A stretch of 64,000 nucleotides of DNA from Streptomyces fradiae ATCC 10745 = DSM 40063 (GCF_008704425.1 NZ_CP023696.1:4690501-4754500); one strand, 5' to 3'; counted from the stretch's first letter, positions 42,898 to 52,312 are shown. The notes: generated by a model not told the origin, from the sequence alone. Program-made: numbers and translations.

Positions 42898-44091
42898 GTG
42901 ACCCCCGCCGACCTCTCGCTCACCGTCGCGCACGCCGTCCGGCGCGCCGTCGGCGACGGGGACCTGGCCGTACGCGAGCTGCCCGGCCGCCTCACCGTCG
43001 AGCGGCCCCGCCCCGGCGGCCTCGGCGACTGGGCCACCAACGCCGCCCTCCAGCTCGCCCGCCCCTCGGGCCTGCCGCCCCGCGAGGTCGCCGAGGTGCT
43101 GCGCCGGCGGCTCCTCGACGTACCCGGCATCGCCCGCGTCGACATCACCGGGCCCGGCTTCCTCAACCTCACCCTCCGCCCCGACGCCCGCGCCGGCGTC
43201 GGGCGGCTCCTCGTCGAGCGGGTCCGCCGGGAGGGCCTGCGGTACGGATACGGGGACGCCCTCGCCGGCCTGCCCGAGGACCGGGTCCACTTCCGGGTCG
43301 CGGAAGGCGCCGGCCCGCGCGTCCGGGCCCTGACCGCTGCCGTCGCCGCCCTGCTGCGCTCCCAGGGCGCCCCCGCCCGTGTCGATGAGGGTGGCGGAGA
43401 CGGTCAGCGGGGTGGCGCGGGTGACCTCGGGCATGGCGACGGCCCGCGCCTCGCCAGCCCCGGCGGTAGCCCCGGCACCCCCGGCGGTAGCCCCGGCACC
43501 CACGGCGCCAGCCCCGGCACCCACGGCGCCAGCCGCGGCGCCCGCCCCCGTGCCAGCCGCGGCGCCCACCCCGGCGTCCGCCTCCACGCCCGCCCCCCGC
43601 ACTACGACCTCGCCGCCCTTCCCCCCGACGTCCGCCAGTGGGCGCTGCTCCGGCCCGCCCCGCACGACCGGGTCCTCGACGCGGCGCCCCTGCTGCGCCA
43701 GACGGAGAGCGGCAACGGCCTCTTCACCGTCCAGTACGCCCACGCCCGCTCCGCCGCCCTCCTGCGCAACGCCGCCGACCTGGGCTTCAGCGCCGCGTAC
43801 GAGGACGGCCCGCACGACGCGCACCCCGGCGCCGCCGAGCTCCTCGCCGCGCTCGGCGACCACCCCGCCGTGCTCCTCGCCGCCGCCCGGCAGCACGCGC
43901 CGGACCGGCTCGCGCGGCACCTGGAGGTCCTCGCCGACGCGTTCCTCGGGTTCCAGCACACCGTGCTGCCCCTCGGTGACGAGAAACCCTCGGCCGCCCA
44001 CCGCTCCCGGCTCGCCCTCGCCGAAGCCGCCGGGACGGTGCTGGCCGGCGGCCTGTCCCTGCTCGGCGTCAGCGCCCCCACCCGCCTCTGA
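42898..44091 (+). CDS. nrtL: ArgS-related anticodon-binding protein (NrtL), lacking the catalytic domain
   Basis: A 397-aa protein. The N-terminal ArgRS-type domain (about 1-90: GDWATNAALQLAR, GPGFLNLTL) and a C-terminal DALR anticodon-binding domain (about 270-397, with QYAHARSAALLRNA) are present. The Rossmann catalytic domain with HIGH and KMSKS motifs is absent. In its place is a short segment and a repetitive Ser-Pro-Gly linker (about 186-225). It cannot charge tRNA; a role in binding tRNA-Arg is an inference. It lies 16 nt upstream of lysA, its standard position in Streptomyces. Confidence 0.85.
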   Translation: MTPADLSLTVAHAVRRAVGDGDLAVRELPGRLTVERPRPGGLGDWATNAALQLARPSGLPPREVAEVLRRRLLDVPGIARVDITGPGFLNLTLRPDARAGVGRLLVERVRREGLRYGYGDALAGLPEDRVHFRVAEGAGPRVRALTAAVAALLRSQGAPARVDEGGGDGQRGGAGDLGHGDGPRLASPGGSPGTPGGSPGTHGASPGTHGASRGARPRASRGAHPGVRLHARPPHYDLAALPPDVRQWALLRPAPHDRVLDAAPLLRQTESGNGLFTVQYAHARSAALLRNAADLGFSAAYEDGPHDAHPGAAELLAALGDHPAVLLAAARQHAPDRLARHLEVLADAFLGFQHTVLPLGDEKPSAAHRSRLALAEAAGTVLAGGLSLLGVSAPTRL

Positions 44092-44107
44092 CAGCAGTGA
44101 GTGAGAG

Positions 44108-45499
44108 ATGAGCCGTTCCGCACACCCCGCCGGGCCCCGCCACGCCGACGTCCTGCCCGAGGGCCACTACAGCGCGCCGCCCGCCGACCTCAACCACCTC
44201 GACCCGAAGGTGTGGTCCCGCACCGTGCGGCGCGGCGACGACGGCGTCCTGACCGTGGCGGGCATCCCCGTCACGGCGCTCGCCGAGGAGTTCGGCACGC
44301 CCGCGTACATCCTGGACGAGGCCGACTTCCGGGCCCGCTGCCGCGCCTGGGCCGACGCCTTCGGCGCGGACGCCGACGTCTTCTACGCCGGCAAGGCGTT
44401 CCTCTCCCGCGCCGTCGTGCGCTGGCTGCACGAGGAGGGGCTCAACCTCGACGTCTGCACCGGCGGCGAACTCGCCACCGCGCTCTCCGCCGGCATGCCC
44501 GCCGAGCGGATCGCCTTCCACGGCAACAACAAGAGCCAGGCCGAGATCCGGCGGGCCGTCGAGGCCGGTGTCGGGCGGATCGTCGTCGACTCGTTCCAGG
44601 AGATCGCGCGCGTCGCGCACACCGCGCAGTCCCTCGGCCGGCGGCAGCGCGTGCAGATCCGCGTGACGGTCGGAGTCGAGGCGCACACCCACGAGTTCAT
44701 CGCCACCGCGCACGAGGACCAGAAGTTCGGGCTCGCGCTCGCCGGCGGCCAGGCCGCCGAGGCCGTGCGCCGCGCGCTGCGCCTCGACGGGCTCGAACTG
44801 GTCGGCATCCACAGCCACATCGGGTCGCAGATCTTCGACATGGCCGGCTTCGAGGTCGCCGCCCGCCGCGTGGTGTCCCTCCTCGCCGAGATCCGCGACG
44901 AGCACGGGATCGAGCTGCCCGAGATCGACCTCGGCGGCGGCCTCGGCATCGCGTACACCTCCGACGACGACCCGCGCGAGCCGCACGAGATCGCCAAGGC
45001 GCTCGGCGAGATCGTGCGCCGCGAGTGCGAGGCCGCCGGGCTCGCCACGCCGCGCATCTCCGTCGAGCCGGGCCGCGCCGTCGTGGGCCCGACGGCGTTC
45101 ACCGTGTACGAGGTCGGCACGGTCAAGCCGCTGGAGGGGCTGCGTACGTACGTCTCCGTCGACGGCGGCATGTCGGACAACATCCGCACCGCGCTGTACG
45201 ACGCCGAGTACAGCGTCGCCCTCGTCTCCCGCGCCTCCGACGCCGAGCCGATGCTGTGCCGGGTCGTCGGCAAGCACTGTGAGAGTGGCGACATCGTCGT
45301 ACGGGACGCCTTCCTCCCCGCCGACCTCGCGCCGGGCGACCTGATCGCCGTGCCCGCGACCGGCGCGTACTGCCGTTCCATGGCCAGCAACTACAACCAT
45401 GTGCTCCGCCCGCCCGTCGTGGCCGTCGCCGACGGTGCGGCGCGGGTGATCGTCCGGCGCGAGACGGAGGAAGATCTCCTGCGTCTCGATGTCGGGTGA
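44108..45499 (+). CDS. lysA: Diaminopimelate decarboxylase
   Basis: A 463-aa PLP enzyme of fold type III that converts meso-diaminopimelate to L-lysine and CO2, the last step of lysine synthesis. The PLP Lys is in FYAGKAFLS (about residue 97). Other signatures are GIHSHIGSQ, EIDLGGGLGIAY (phosphate binding) and VEPGRAVVGPTA, with a C-terminal active-site Cys in GKHCESGD and Tyr in GAYCRSMASNYN. ATG 44108 has a weak purine-rich site. It heads the aspartate-family genes that follow (hom, thrC, thrB). Confidence 0.97.
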   Translation: MSRSAHPAGPRHADVLPEGHYSAPPADLNHLDPKVWSRTVRRGDDGVLTVAGIPVTALAEEFGTPAYILDEADFRARCRAWADAFGADADVFYAGKAFLSRAVVRWLHEEGLNLDVCTGGELATALSAGMPAERIAFHGNNKSQAEIRRAVEAGVGRIVVDSFQEIARVAHTAQSLGRRQRVQIRVTVGVEAHTHEFIATAHEDQKFGLALAGGQAAEAVRRALRLDGLELVGIHSHIGSQIFDMAGFEVAARRVVSLLAEIRDEHGIELPEIDLGGGLGIAYTSDDDPREPHEIAKALGEIVRRECEAAGLATPRISVEPGRAVVGPTAFTVYEVGTVKPLEGLRTYVSVDGGMSDNIRTALYDAEYSVALVSRASDAEPMLCRVVGKHCESGDIVVRDAFLPADLAPGDLIAVPATGAYCRSMASNYNHVLRPPVVAVADGAARVIVRRETEEDLLRLDVG

Positions 45500-45519
45500 C
45501 GAAATAGATGTCTCAGGAT

Positions 45520-45549
45520 CCGGACGGGAGGACAGAAACTCCCGTCCGG
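45520..45549 (+). terminator. 11-bp perfect hairpin between lysA and hom
   Basis: CCGGACGGGAG (45520-45530) and CTCCCGTCCGG (45539-45549) form a perfect 11-bp stem around an 8-nt loop (GACAGAAA), 21 nt after lysA and 54 nt before hom. No T-run follows. It may end or attenuate the lysA transcript. Confidence 0.65.
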
Positions 45550-45603
45550 TGAGTGAGACTGGACCACCGTAGAGATACGCGGAATGACAGGAAACGAGGT
45601 CGG

Positions 45604-46950
45604 ATGATGCGTACGCGTCCGCTGAAGGTGGCGCTGCTGGGCTGTGGTGTGGTCGGCTCAGAGGTGGCGCGCATCATGACGACGCACGCCGACGACCTCG
45701 CCGCGCGCATCGGCGCCCCGGTCGAGCTCGCCGGCGTCGCCGTCCGCCGGCCCTCCAAGGTCCGCGAGGGCATCGACCCGGAGCTGATCACCACCGACGC
45801 CACGGCGCTGGTGAAACGCGGCGACATCGACGTGGTGATCGAGGTCATCGGCGGCGTCGAACCCGCCCGCACCCTGATCACCACCGCCTTCGAGCACGGC
45901 GCCTCCGTCGTCTCCGCCAACAAGGCGCTCCTCGCCCAGGACGGCGCGGCGCTGCACGCCGCCGCCCAGGAGCACGGCCGGGACCTGTACTACGAGGCCG
46001 CCGTCGCCGGTGCGATCCCGCTCATCCGGCCGCTGCGCGAGTCCCTCGCCGGCGACAAGGTCAACCGCGTCCTCGGCATCGTCAACGGCACCACCAACTT
46101 CATCCTCGACAAGATGGACACCTCCGGCGCCGGCTACTCCGAGGCGCTGGACGAGGCGACCGCCCTCGGTTACGCGGAGGCCGACCCGACCGCCGACGTG
46201 GAGGGCTTCGACGCCGCGGCGAAGGCCGCGATCCTCGCCGGGATCGCCTTCCACACCCGTGTGCGCCTCGACGACGTGTACCGCGAGGGCATGACCGAGG
46301 TCACCGCCGCCGACTTCGCCTCCGCCAAGCGCATGGGCTGCACCATCAAGCTCCTGGCGATCTGCGAGCGGGCCGCCGACGGCGGGTCCGTCACCGCGCG
46401 CGTGCACCCCGCGATGATCCCGCTCAGCCACCCCCTGGCCTCCGTGCGCGGCGCCTACAACGCCGTGTTCGTCGAGTCCGAGGCGGCCGGGCAGCTCATG
46501 TTCTACGGTCCGGGCGCCGGCGGCTCGCCGACCGCGTCGGCCGTACTCGGCGACCTGGTCGCCGTCTGCCGCAACCGCCTCAACGATGCGACGGGCCCCG
46601 GCGACTCCGCGTACACCCAGCTGCCCGTGAGCCCCATGGGCGACGTGGTGACGCGGTACCACATCAGCCTCGACGTGGCCGACAAGCCGGGCGTGCTCGC
46701 CCAGGTCGCGACGGTCTTCGCCGAGCACGGCGTGTCGATCGACACCGTCCGCCAGCAGGGCCGGGACGTCCACAGCGGCACCGAAGGCGCCTCCGCCGAG
46801 GGCGGCGGGCGTCGGGAGGGCGGGGAGGCGAGCCTCGTCGTCGTCACCCACCGCGCGCCCGACGCCGCCCTCTCCGGGACCGTCGAGGCTCTGCGCCAGC
46901 TCGACACCGTGCGCGGTGTCGCCAGCATCATGCGTGTTGAAGGGGAGTAG
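45604..46950 (+). CDS. hom: Homoserine dehydrogenase
   Basis: A 448-aa NAD(P)-dependent enzyme reducing aspartate semialdehyde to homoserine, the branch point to threonine and methionine. The Rossmann motif VALLGCGVVGSEVA starts at residue 8; the signature region holds VSANKALLAQ and EAAVAGAIPLIRPL, followed by GIVNGTTNFILDKM. The C-terminal ACT domain (about 352-440, YHISLDVADKPGVLAQVA) mediates feedback control by threonine. A Gly/Glu/Arg-rich loop interrupts the ACT domain (about 393-410). ATG 45604 or 45607; 7 nt separate it from thrC. Confidence 0.97.
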   Translation: MMRTRPLKVALLGCGVVGSEVARIMTTHADDLAARIGAPVELAGVAVRRPSKVREGIDPELITTDATALVKRGDIDVVIEVIGGVEPARTLITTAFEHGASVVSANKALLAQDGAALHAAAQEHGRDLYYEAAVAGAIPLIRPLRESLAGDKVNRVLGIVNGTTNFILDKMDTSGAGYSEALDEATALGYAEADPTADVEGFDAAAKAAILAGIAFHTRVRLDDVYREGMTEVTAADFASAKRMGCTIKLLAICERAADGGSVTARVHPAMIPLSHPLASVRGAYNAVFVESEAAGQLMFYGPGAGGSPTASAVLGDLVAVCRNRLNDATGPGDSAYTQLPVSPMGDVVTRYHISLDVADKPGVLAQVATVFAEHGVSIDTVRQQGRDVHSGTEGASAEGGGRREGGEASLVVVTHRAPDAALSGTVEALRQLDTVRGVASIMRVEGE

Positions 46951-46957
46951 AGGACCC

Positions 46958-48028
46958 ATGACCAGCAAGGGCACCCACCAGTGGCGCGGCATCATCGAGG
47001 AGTACCGGGACCGCCTTCCGGTCACGGACGCGACGCCGGTCGTCACGCTCCGTGAGGGTGGTACGCCCCTCGTCCCCGCGCAGGTCCTCTCCGAGCGCAC
47101 CGGATGCGAGGTGCACCTGAAGGTCGAGGGCGCCAACCCCACCGGTTCGTTCAAGGACCGCGGCATGACCATGGCGATCACCCGCGCCAAGGAGGAGGGC
47201 GCCAAGGCGGTCATCTGCGCCTCCACCGGCAACACCTCGGCGTCCGCCGCCGCGTACGCGGTGCGCGCGGGGATGGTCTGCGCGGTCCTCGTCCCGCAGG
47301 GCAAGATCGCGCTCGGCAAGATGGGCCAGGCGCTCGTCCACGGCGCGCGGATCCTCCAGGTCGACGGCAACTTCGACGACTGCCTGACGCTGGCCCGCTC
47401 GCTCTCCGACAACTACCCGGTCGCGCTGGTCAACTCGGTCAACCCGGTCCGCATCGAGGGCCAGAAGACCGCCGCGTTCGAGATCGTCGACATGCTCGGC
47501 GACGCCCCCGACATCCACGTGCTGCCCGTCGGCAACGCCGGGAACATCACGGCGTACTGGAAGGGGTACACCGAGTACGCCGCGGACGGCATGGCCTCGC
47601 GCACCCCGCGCATGTGGGGCTTCCAGGCGTCCGGCTCCGCGCCGCTCGTGCGCGGCGAGGTCGTCAAGGACCCGTCGACCATCGCCACCGCGATCCGCAT
47701 CGGCAACCCGGCCTCCTGGAGTTACGCCCTGGCCGCGCGCGACGAGTCGGGCGGCCTCATCGACGAGGTGACGGACCGTGAGATCCTGCGCGCCTACCGG
47801 CTGTTGGCCGCGCAGGAGGGCGTCTTCGTGGAGCCCGCGTCGGCCGCGTCGGTCGCGGGCCTGCTGAAGGCCGCCGAGCAGGGCAAGGTCGATCCGGGGC
47901 AGACCATCGTCTGCACGGTCACCGGCAACGGCCTCAAGGACCCCGACTGGGCGGTCGCCGGGGCCCCGCAGCCGGTCACCGTGCCCGTCGACGCCGCCGC
48001 GGCGGCGGAGCGCCTAGGTCTGGCCTGA
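46958..48028 (+). CDS. thrC: Threonine synthase
   Basis: A 356-aa fold-type II PLP enzyme converting O-phosphohomoserine to threonine. The PLP Lys is in NPTGSFKDRGMT (about residue 66), with the phosphate-binding LPVGNAGNITAYW loop near 190. The short form typical of actinobacteria. AGGGGAGTAGAGG precedes ATG 46958. It forms an operon with hom; the thrB gene, usually next, is here separated by a 691-nt gap. Confidence 0.97.
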   Translation: MTSKGTHQWRGIIEEYRDRLPVTDATPVVTLREGGTPLVPAQVLSERTGCEVHLKVEGANPTGSFKDRGMTMAITRAKEEGAKAVICASTGNTSASAAAYAVRAGMVCAVLVPQGKIALGKMGQALVHGARILQVDGNFDDCLTLARSLSDNYPVALVNSVNPVRIEGQKTAAFEIVDMLGDAPDIHVLPVGNAGNITAYWKGYTEYAADGMASRTPRMWGFQASGSAPLVRGEVVKDPSTIATAIRIGNPASWSYALAARDESGGLIDEVTDREILRAYRLLAAQEGVFVEPASAASVAGLLKAAEQGKVDPGQTIVCTVTGNGLKDPDWAVAGAPQPVTVPVDAAAAAERLGLA

Positions 48029-48040
48029 CCCCCCGTCGCC

Positions 48041-48079
48041 CGCGCCCCGGTGCACGGCGCCGGGGCGCGGGCGCCCCGG
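48041..48079 (+). terminator. Strong overlapping GC hairpins after thrC
   Basis: CGCGCCCCGG (48041-48050) pairs with CCGGGGCGCG (48060-48069) as a perfect 10-bp stem. The second arm can instead pair with CGCCCCGG (48072-48079) using 48060-48067. The two structures exclude each other. No T-run, as is common for Streptomyces terminators. Confidence 0.6.
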
Positions 48080-48719
48080 GCGTACGGCCCCGGGCGTACG
48101 GCACCTCGGTGCCCGATGCTTCCGGTGGGCAGGGCTCCGGCCTCCGGTGCGGTGGTCCGGCCCCGCAGGCCGCCCCCCGCACCGGCGGGCCCGCCGACCC
48201 CGTACCGCCAGGCCCCGCGGACCCGGCACGGCCGGGGCCGGACGGCACCGGGGCCGGACGGCACCGGGGTCCGCGCGGGCCGGTGACGGGCCCGCACCCC
48301 GCCCGTACCGGACCGGGTGGCTCCCCGGGACGGGTGCCCGGCCCGGAGCCGTACCGCCGCCCCGTACCGCCGCCCCGCACCGGGCCGGCACCGCCCCGCA
48401 CCGGGCGTACGCGGACCCCTTCGGGCCCGCCAGCGCCGGGTGCGCGGGCGCGGGGAGGCCGCGCGGCACCGGGAAGCACGGACGTGCGTGCGACACGCAT
48501 CGTGCGCCTCCCGTGCGCCCTATGTCGCGGCTGAACCTTCCTTCGATAGGCTGTACCGAACCCACCCCGCCGCATATGCCGCGGGAGACGACGCCGTTGG
48601 TGACCGCCCACACGGCCCAGGGTCCCCCGTACGTCTGACGCCGAGCCCTCGCAGTCCCCCGCCCATCCCCACCCCGCAGGTCACCCCCGCAGGTTCAGAT
48701 CAAGGAGAGTCAACGAGCG
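48080..48719. other. Long thrC-thrB intergenic region, no gene seen
   Basis: 640 nt without codon structure. It contains Gly/Pro-type shadow frames, short direct repeats (GCCGGACGGCACCGGG twice near 48235-48270), and a less GC-rich stretch at 48515-48560 with TAGGCT (48547-48552) that could be the -10 of the thrB promoter. AAGGAGAG just before 48720 is the thrB ribosome binding site. Confidence 0.5.
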
Positions 48720-49637
48720 ATGGCCGGTCCCGCGTTCCGCGCCGCCGCCGTACGAGTGCGCGTCCCCGCCACCAGCGCCAACCTCGGCCCGGGCTTCGAC
48801 GCCTTCGGCCTGGCGCTGGGGCTCTACGACGACGTCGTCGTCAGGGTCGCCGACTCCGGGCTGCACATCGACATCGCCGGCGAGGGCGCCGACACGCTGC
48901 CGCGCGACGAGAGCCACCTCCTCGTACGCTCCCTGCGCACCGCGTTCGACCTGCTCGGCGGGCAGCCCCGCGGCCTTGAGGTGGTCTGCGCCAACCGCAT
49001 CCCGCACGGCCGGGGCCTCGGCTCCTCCTCCGCCGCCATCTGCGCCGGCATCGTCGCCGCCCGCGCCGTGACCATAGGCGGCGACAGCCGGCTCGACGAC
49101 GCCGCGCTGCTGGAGCTCGCGACCGAGATCGAGGGCCACCCCGACAACGTCGCCGCCTGCCTGTTCGGCGGCTTCACCCTCGCCTGGACCGAGTCCGGAG
49201 CGGCCCGCGCCATCAGGATGGACCCCAGCGGTTCCATCGTTCCGGTGGTTTTCGTCCCGGCGAACCCGGTCCTGACCGAGACGGCCCGCGGCCTGCTGCC
49301 CCGTACCGTCCCCCATGTGGACGCCGCCGCCAACGCCGGCCGCGCCGCGCTGCTCGTCGAGGCCCTGACCAGGCGCCCCGAGCTGCTGCTGGCCGCCACC
49401 GAGGACCGGCTCCACCAGGAGTACCGGGCTCCCGCGATGCCCGAGAGCATCGCCCTGGTGAACCGGCTGCGGGCGGACGGCATCCCCGCGGTCATCTCCG
49501 GCGCGGGCCCGACGGTGCTCGCGCTGGCCGAGGACGGCGCGGCGGACAAGGTCGCGCTGCTGGCGGGAGAGGGCTGGGCGGCCAACCGGCTCGCCCTCGA
49601 CACCGCGGGGGCGAGCGTGCTGCCGCTCGCCCCGTAG
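48720..49637 (+). CDS. thrB: Homoserine kinase
   Basis: A 305-aa GHMP kinase that phosphorylates homoserine with ATP. N-terminal VRVPATSANLGPGFDAFGLA, the ATP-binding PHGRGLGSSSAA motif (about 98-109) and the C-terminal VISGAGPTVLALA loop are intact. ATG 48720 follows an AAGGAGAG site. It supplies the substrate of ThrC, encoded upstream, but appears to have its own promoter given the 691-nt gap. Confidence 0.97.
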   Translation: MAGPAFRAAAVRVRVPATSANLGPGFDAFGLALGLYDDVVVRVADSGLHIDIAGEGADTLPRDESHLLVRSLRTAFDLLGGQPRGLEVVCANRIPHGRGLGSSSAAICAGIVAARAVTIGGDSRLDDAALLELATEIEGHPDNVAACLFGGFTLAWTESGAARAIRMDPSGSIVPVVFVPANPVLTETARGLLPRTVPHVDAAANAGRAALLVEALTRRPELLLAATEDRLHQEYRAPAMPESIALVNRLRADGIPAVISGAGPTVLALAEDGAADKVALLAGEGWAANRLALDTAGASVLPLAP

Positions 49638-50140
49638 CAGGGCCGGACGGCCGGACGGCCGGACCCGCCACGGCGCGGACCGCGGACGCGCGGAATGCCG
49701 GACGGACGGGCCGGACCGGCGCCGGAAACGGGCGCCGTACGGACGGATCGCCGGATACACGGATTGCCGGTGTGGGAGAGGGGGAATGTTTGTTGGAGCC
49801 GGTAGTGTTAACCTCAAGTCTGCACCCGACGTCTTTGTGGCGCGGTGCTGCGTGTCCCCGTCAGGGACCACCATTCTTCCGGGAGCCTCCCCAACTGCCT
49901 GAGCAGCCTGCCTGAGCAGTTTCGAGCACGCTCCGGAACCGGCGCGCGTCTCCCCTCGCTTTTCCCGCGAGAGGGCCGAGCAGGGGGCCTCGGGCCGGAC
50001 CCACGCACGTTATCTCTTCCGCCGCCGAGAATCCCGGCGGAACCACCGCCCCGGCACGGACCCCCATCAGGGCCGAGGCCGGACAGCACAACCGGTCGCC
50101 GAGCCAGAAGGCCGACGTCCGCTCCAGGGAAGGACCCTTC
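49638..50140. other. rho leader region
   Basis: 503 nt between thrB and rho. The left part has three copies of an 8-bp GGCCGGAC repeat (about 49643-49666). GGTAGTGTTAACC near 49801-49813 with TAGTGT (49803-49808) as a -10 is a likely rho promoter, giving a leader of about 330 nt. An open frame from GTG 49845 runs to a TGA overlapping the rho GTG; its codon use is not typical, so it is left unannotated as a gene. The length fits a regulated, possibly autoregulated, rho mRNA. Confidence 0.55.
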
Positions 50141-52246
50141 GTGAGCGACACCACCGATCTGATGGGCGTGACTGCCGACAAGACTGTCGACACCACCGCG
50201 CCCGCCGCAGGTGCTGCCACTGGCACCACCTCACGGCGCCGCCGCTCCGGCACCGGCCTCGAGGGCATGGTCCTGGCCGAGCTGCAGCAGGTCGCGTCCG
50301 GCCTCGGCATCAGGGGCACCGCGCGCATGCGCAAGAGCCAGCTGATCGAGGTCATCAAGGAAGCGCAGGCCGGCGGCGGGGCGGCGCCGAAGTCCGCCGA
50401 CGCCACCGCCACCGAGACCAAGCCCAAGCGCCGCGCCACGTCCCGCGCCCGCACCGGCGGCGAGGCCGACGGCAAGACCGCCGAGGCCGCCGACGCCGGC
50501 GCCGCCACGGCGGCGAAGGCCGAGCGGGCCGAGAAGCCCGCCAAGGCGGAGAAGGCCGACAAGGGCGACGCCGCGCGCGGCGAGAAGACCGCCGCGCAGG
50601 CGCAGATCGAGATCCCCGGCCAGCCGTCGCCGAAGGGCGCCACCGCCCTGGAGACGGGCGAGGAGGCCGCCGGCGAGCGCCGCCGCCGCCGCGCCACCGC
50701 CGCGGCCGGCAGCCCCGCCGTGGAGGCCGAGGCCCGCACGGACGTCCGTACCGACGTGCGCACGGAGGCCCGCCCCGAGGGCCAGGAGACCCGTACGGCC
50801 GAATCCGGCGCCGACGGCGCCGAGGCCGCCCGCCGGGACCGCCGCGAGCGCCGCGAGCGCGACCGCGGTGAGCGGGGCGACCGCCAGCGGGACCGCCGCG
50901 ACCGCGGCAAGGGCGACGACCAGCAGGGCGGCGGCCAGCGCCAGCAGCGCCAGGGCGCCCCGCAGGGCCAGGCGGGCCCGCAGGACGACTACGACGACGA
51001 GGCCGGCGGCCGCCGGGGCCGTCGCGGCCGCTACCGCGACCGCCGCGGTCGCCGCGGGCGCGAGGACTTCGCCGGCGGCGGCGAGGTGCAGGTCTCCGAG
51101 GACGACGTCCTGATCCCCGTCGCGGGCATCCTCGACATCCTCGACAACTACGCGTTCATCCGGACCTCCGGCTACCTGCCCGGCCCGAACGACGTGTACG
51201 TGTCGCTGGCGCAGGTTCGCAAGTACGGGCTGCGCAAGGGCGACCACATCACGGGCGCCGTGCGCCAGCCGAAGGAGGGCGAGCGCCGCGAGAAGTTCAA
51301 CGCGCTCGTCCGCCTGGACTCGGCCAACGGCATGGCCGCCGACTCCGGCCGCGGCCGCCCCGAGTTCAACAAGCTGACCCCGCTCTACCCGCAGGACCGG
51401 CTCCGCCTGGAGACCGACCCGGGCGTGCTGACCACGCGGATCATCGACCTCGTGTCGCCGATCGGCAAGGGCCAGCGCGGTCTGATCGTGGCCCCGCCGA
51501 AGACCGGCAAGACCATGATCATGCAGGCGGTCGCCAACGCGATCACCCACAACAACCCCGAGTGCCACCTGATGGTCGTCCTCGTCGACGAGCGTCCGGA
51601 GGAGGTCACCGACATGCAGCGGTCGGTGAAGGGCGAGGTCATCTCCTCGACCTTCGACCGGCCCGCCGAGGACCACACCACCGTCGCCGAGCTGGCCATC
51701 GAGCGCGCCAAGCGCCTGGTGGAGCTGGGCCACGACGTGGTCGTCCTGCTCGACTCGATCACCCGCCTGGGCCGCGCGTACAACCTCGCGGCGCCCGCCT
51801 CCGGCCGCATCCTGTCCGGTGGTGTCGACTCGACCGCGCTCTACCCGCCGAAGCGCTTCTTCGGTGCCGCGCGCAACATCGAGGACGGCGGCTCGCTGAC
51901 CATCCTGGCCACCGCGCTGGTCGACACCGGCTCGCGCATGGACGAGGTGATCTTCGAGGAGTTCAAGGGCACCGGCAACATGGAGCTCAAGCTCGACCGG
52001 AAGCTCGCCGACAAGCGCATCTTCCCCGCGGTGGACGTCGACGCGTCCGGCACCCGCAAGGAGGAGATCCTGCTGGGCAGCGAGGAGCTCGCCATCGTCT
52101 GGAAGCTGCGCCGGGTGCTGCACGCGCTCGACCAGCAGCAGGCGATCGAGCTGCTGCTCGACAAGATGAAGCAGACGAAGTCGAACGCCGAGTTCCTGCT
52201 CCAGATCCAGAAGACGACCCCGTCGTCCGGCAACGGCAACGACTGA
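50141..52246 (+). CDS. rho: Transcription termination factor Rho
   Basis: A 701-aa hexameric RNA helicase. The Rho_N domain (about 43-80, AELQQVASGLGI) is followed by a very large Ala/Arg/Glu/Asp insertion (about 85-310) with Arg-Gly and Arg-Asp runs, typical of high-GC actinobacteria. An RNA-binding cold-shock-like domain follows (about 320-395). The ATPase has Walker A APPKTGKT, Walker B VVVLLDSITRLGRAYN and the R-loop/Q-loop segments. E. coli Rho is 419 aa; the difference is the insertion. GTG 50141 follows AGGGAAGGA. A strong terminator follows. Confidence 0.97.
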   Translation: MSDTTDLMGVTADKTVDTTAPAAGAATGTTSRRRRSGTGLEGMVLAELQQVASGLGIRGTARMRKSQLIEVIKEAQAGGGAAPKSADATATETKPKRRATSRARTGGEADGKTAEAADAGAATAAKAERAEKPAKAEKADKGDAARGEKTAAQAQIEIPGQPSPKGATALETGEEAAGERRRRRATAAAGSPAVEAEARTDVRTDVRTEARPEGQETRTAESGADGAEAARRDRRERRERDRGERGDRQRDRRDRGKGDDQQGGGQRQQRQGAPQGQAGPQDDYDDEAGGRRGRRGRYRDRRGRRGREDFAGGGEVQVSEDDVLIPVAGILDILDNYAFIRTSGYLPGPNDVYVSLAQVRKYGLRKGDHITGAVRQPKEGERREKFNALVRLDSANGMAADSGRGRPEFNKLTPLYPQDRLRLETDPGVLTTRIIDLVSPIGKGQRGLIVAPPKTGKTMIMQAVANAITHNNPECHLMVVLVDERPEEVTDMQRSVKGEVISSTFDRPAEDHTTVAELAIERAKRLVELGHDVVVLLDSITRLGRAYNLAAPASGRILSGGVDSTALYPPKRFFGAARNIEDGGSLTILATALVDTGSRMDEVIFEEFKGTGNMELKLDRKLADKRIFPAVDVDASGTRKEEILLGSEELAIVWKLRRVLHALDQQQAIELLLDKMKQTKSNAEFLLQIQKTTPSSGNGND

Positions 52247-52275
52247 CGCCTTCGCGGCGCCCCCGCGGCGCACGG

Positions 52276-52312
52276 ACCGCCCCCGGCCACCACCTCGGTG
52301 ACCGGGGGCGGT
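52276..52312 (+). terminator. rho terminator hairpin
   Basis: ACCGCCCCCGG (52276-52286) pairs perfectly with CCGGGGGCGGT (52302-52312) around a 15-nt loop, followed by TCT. Located 30 nt after the rho stop. Confidence 0.8.
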
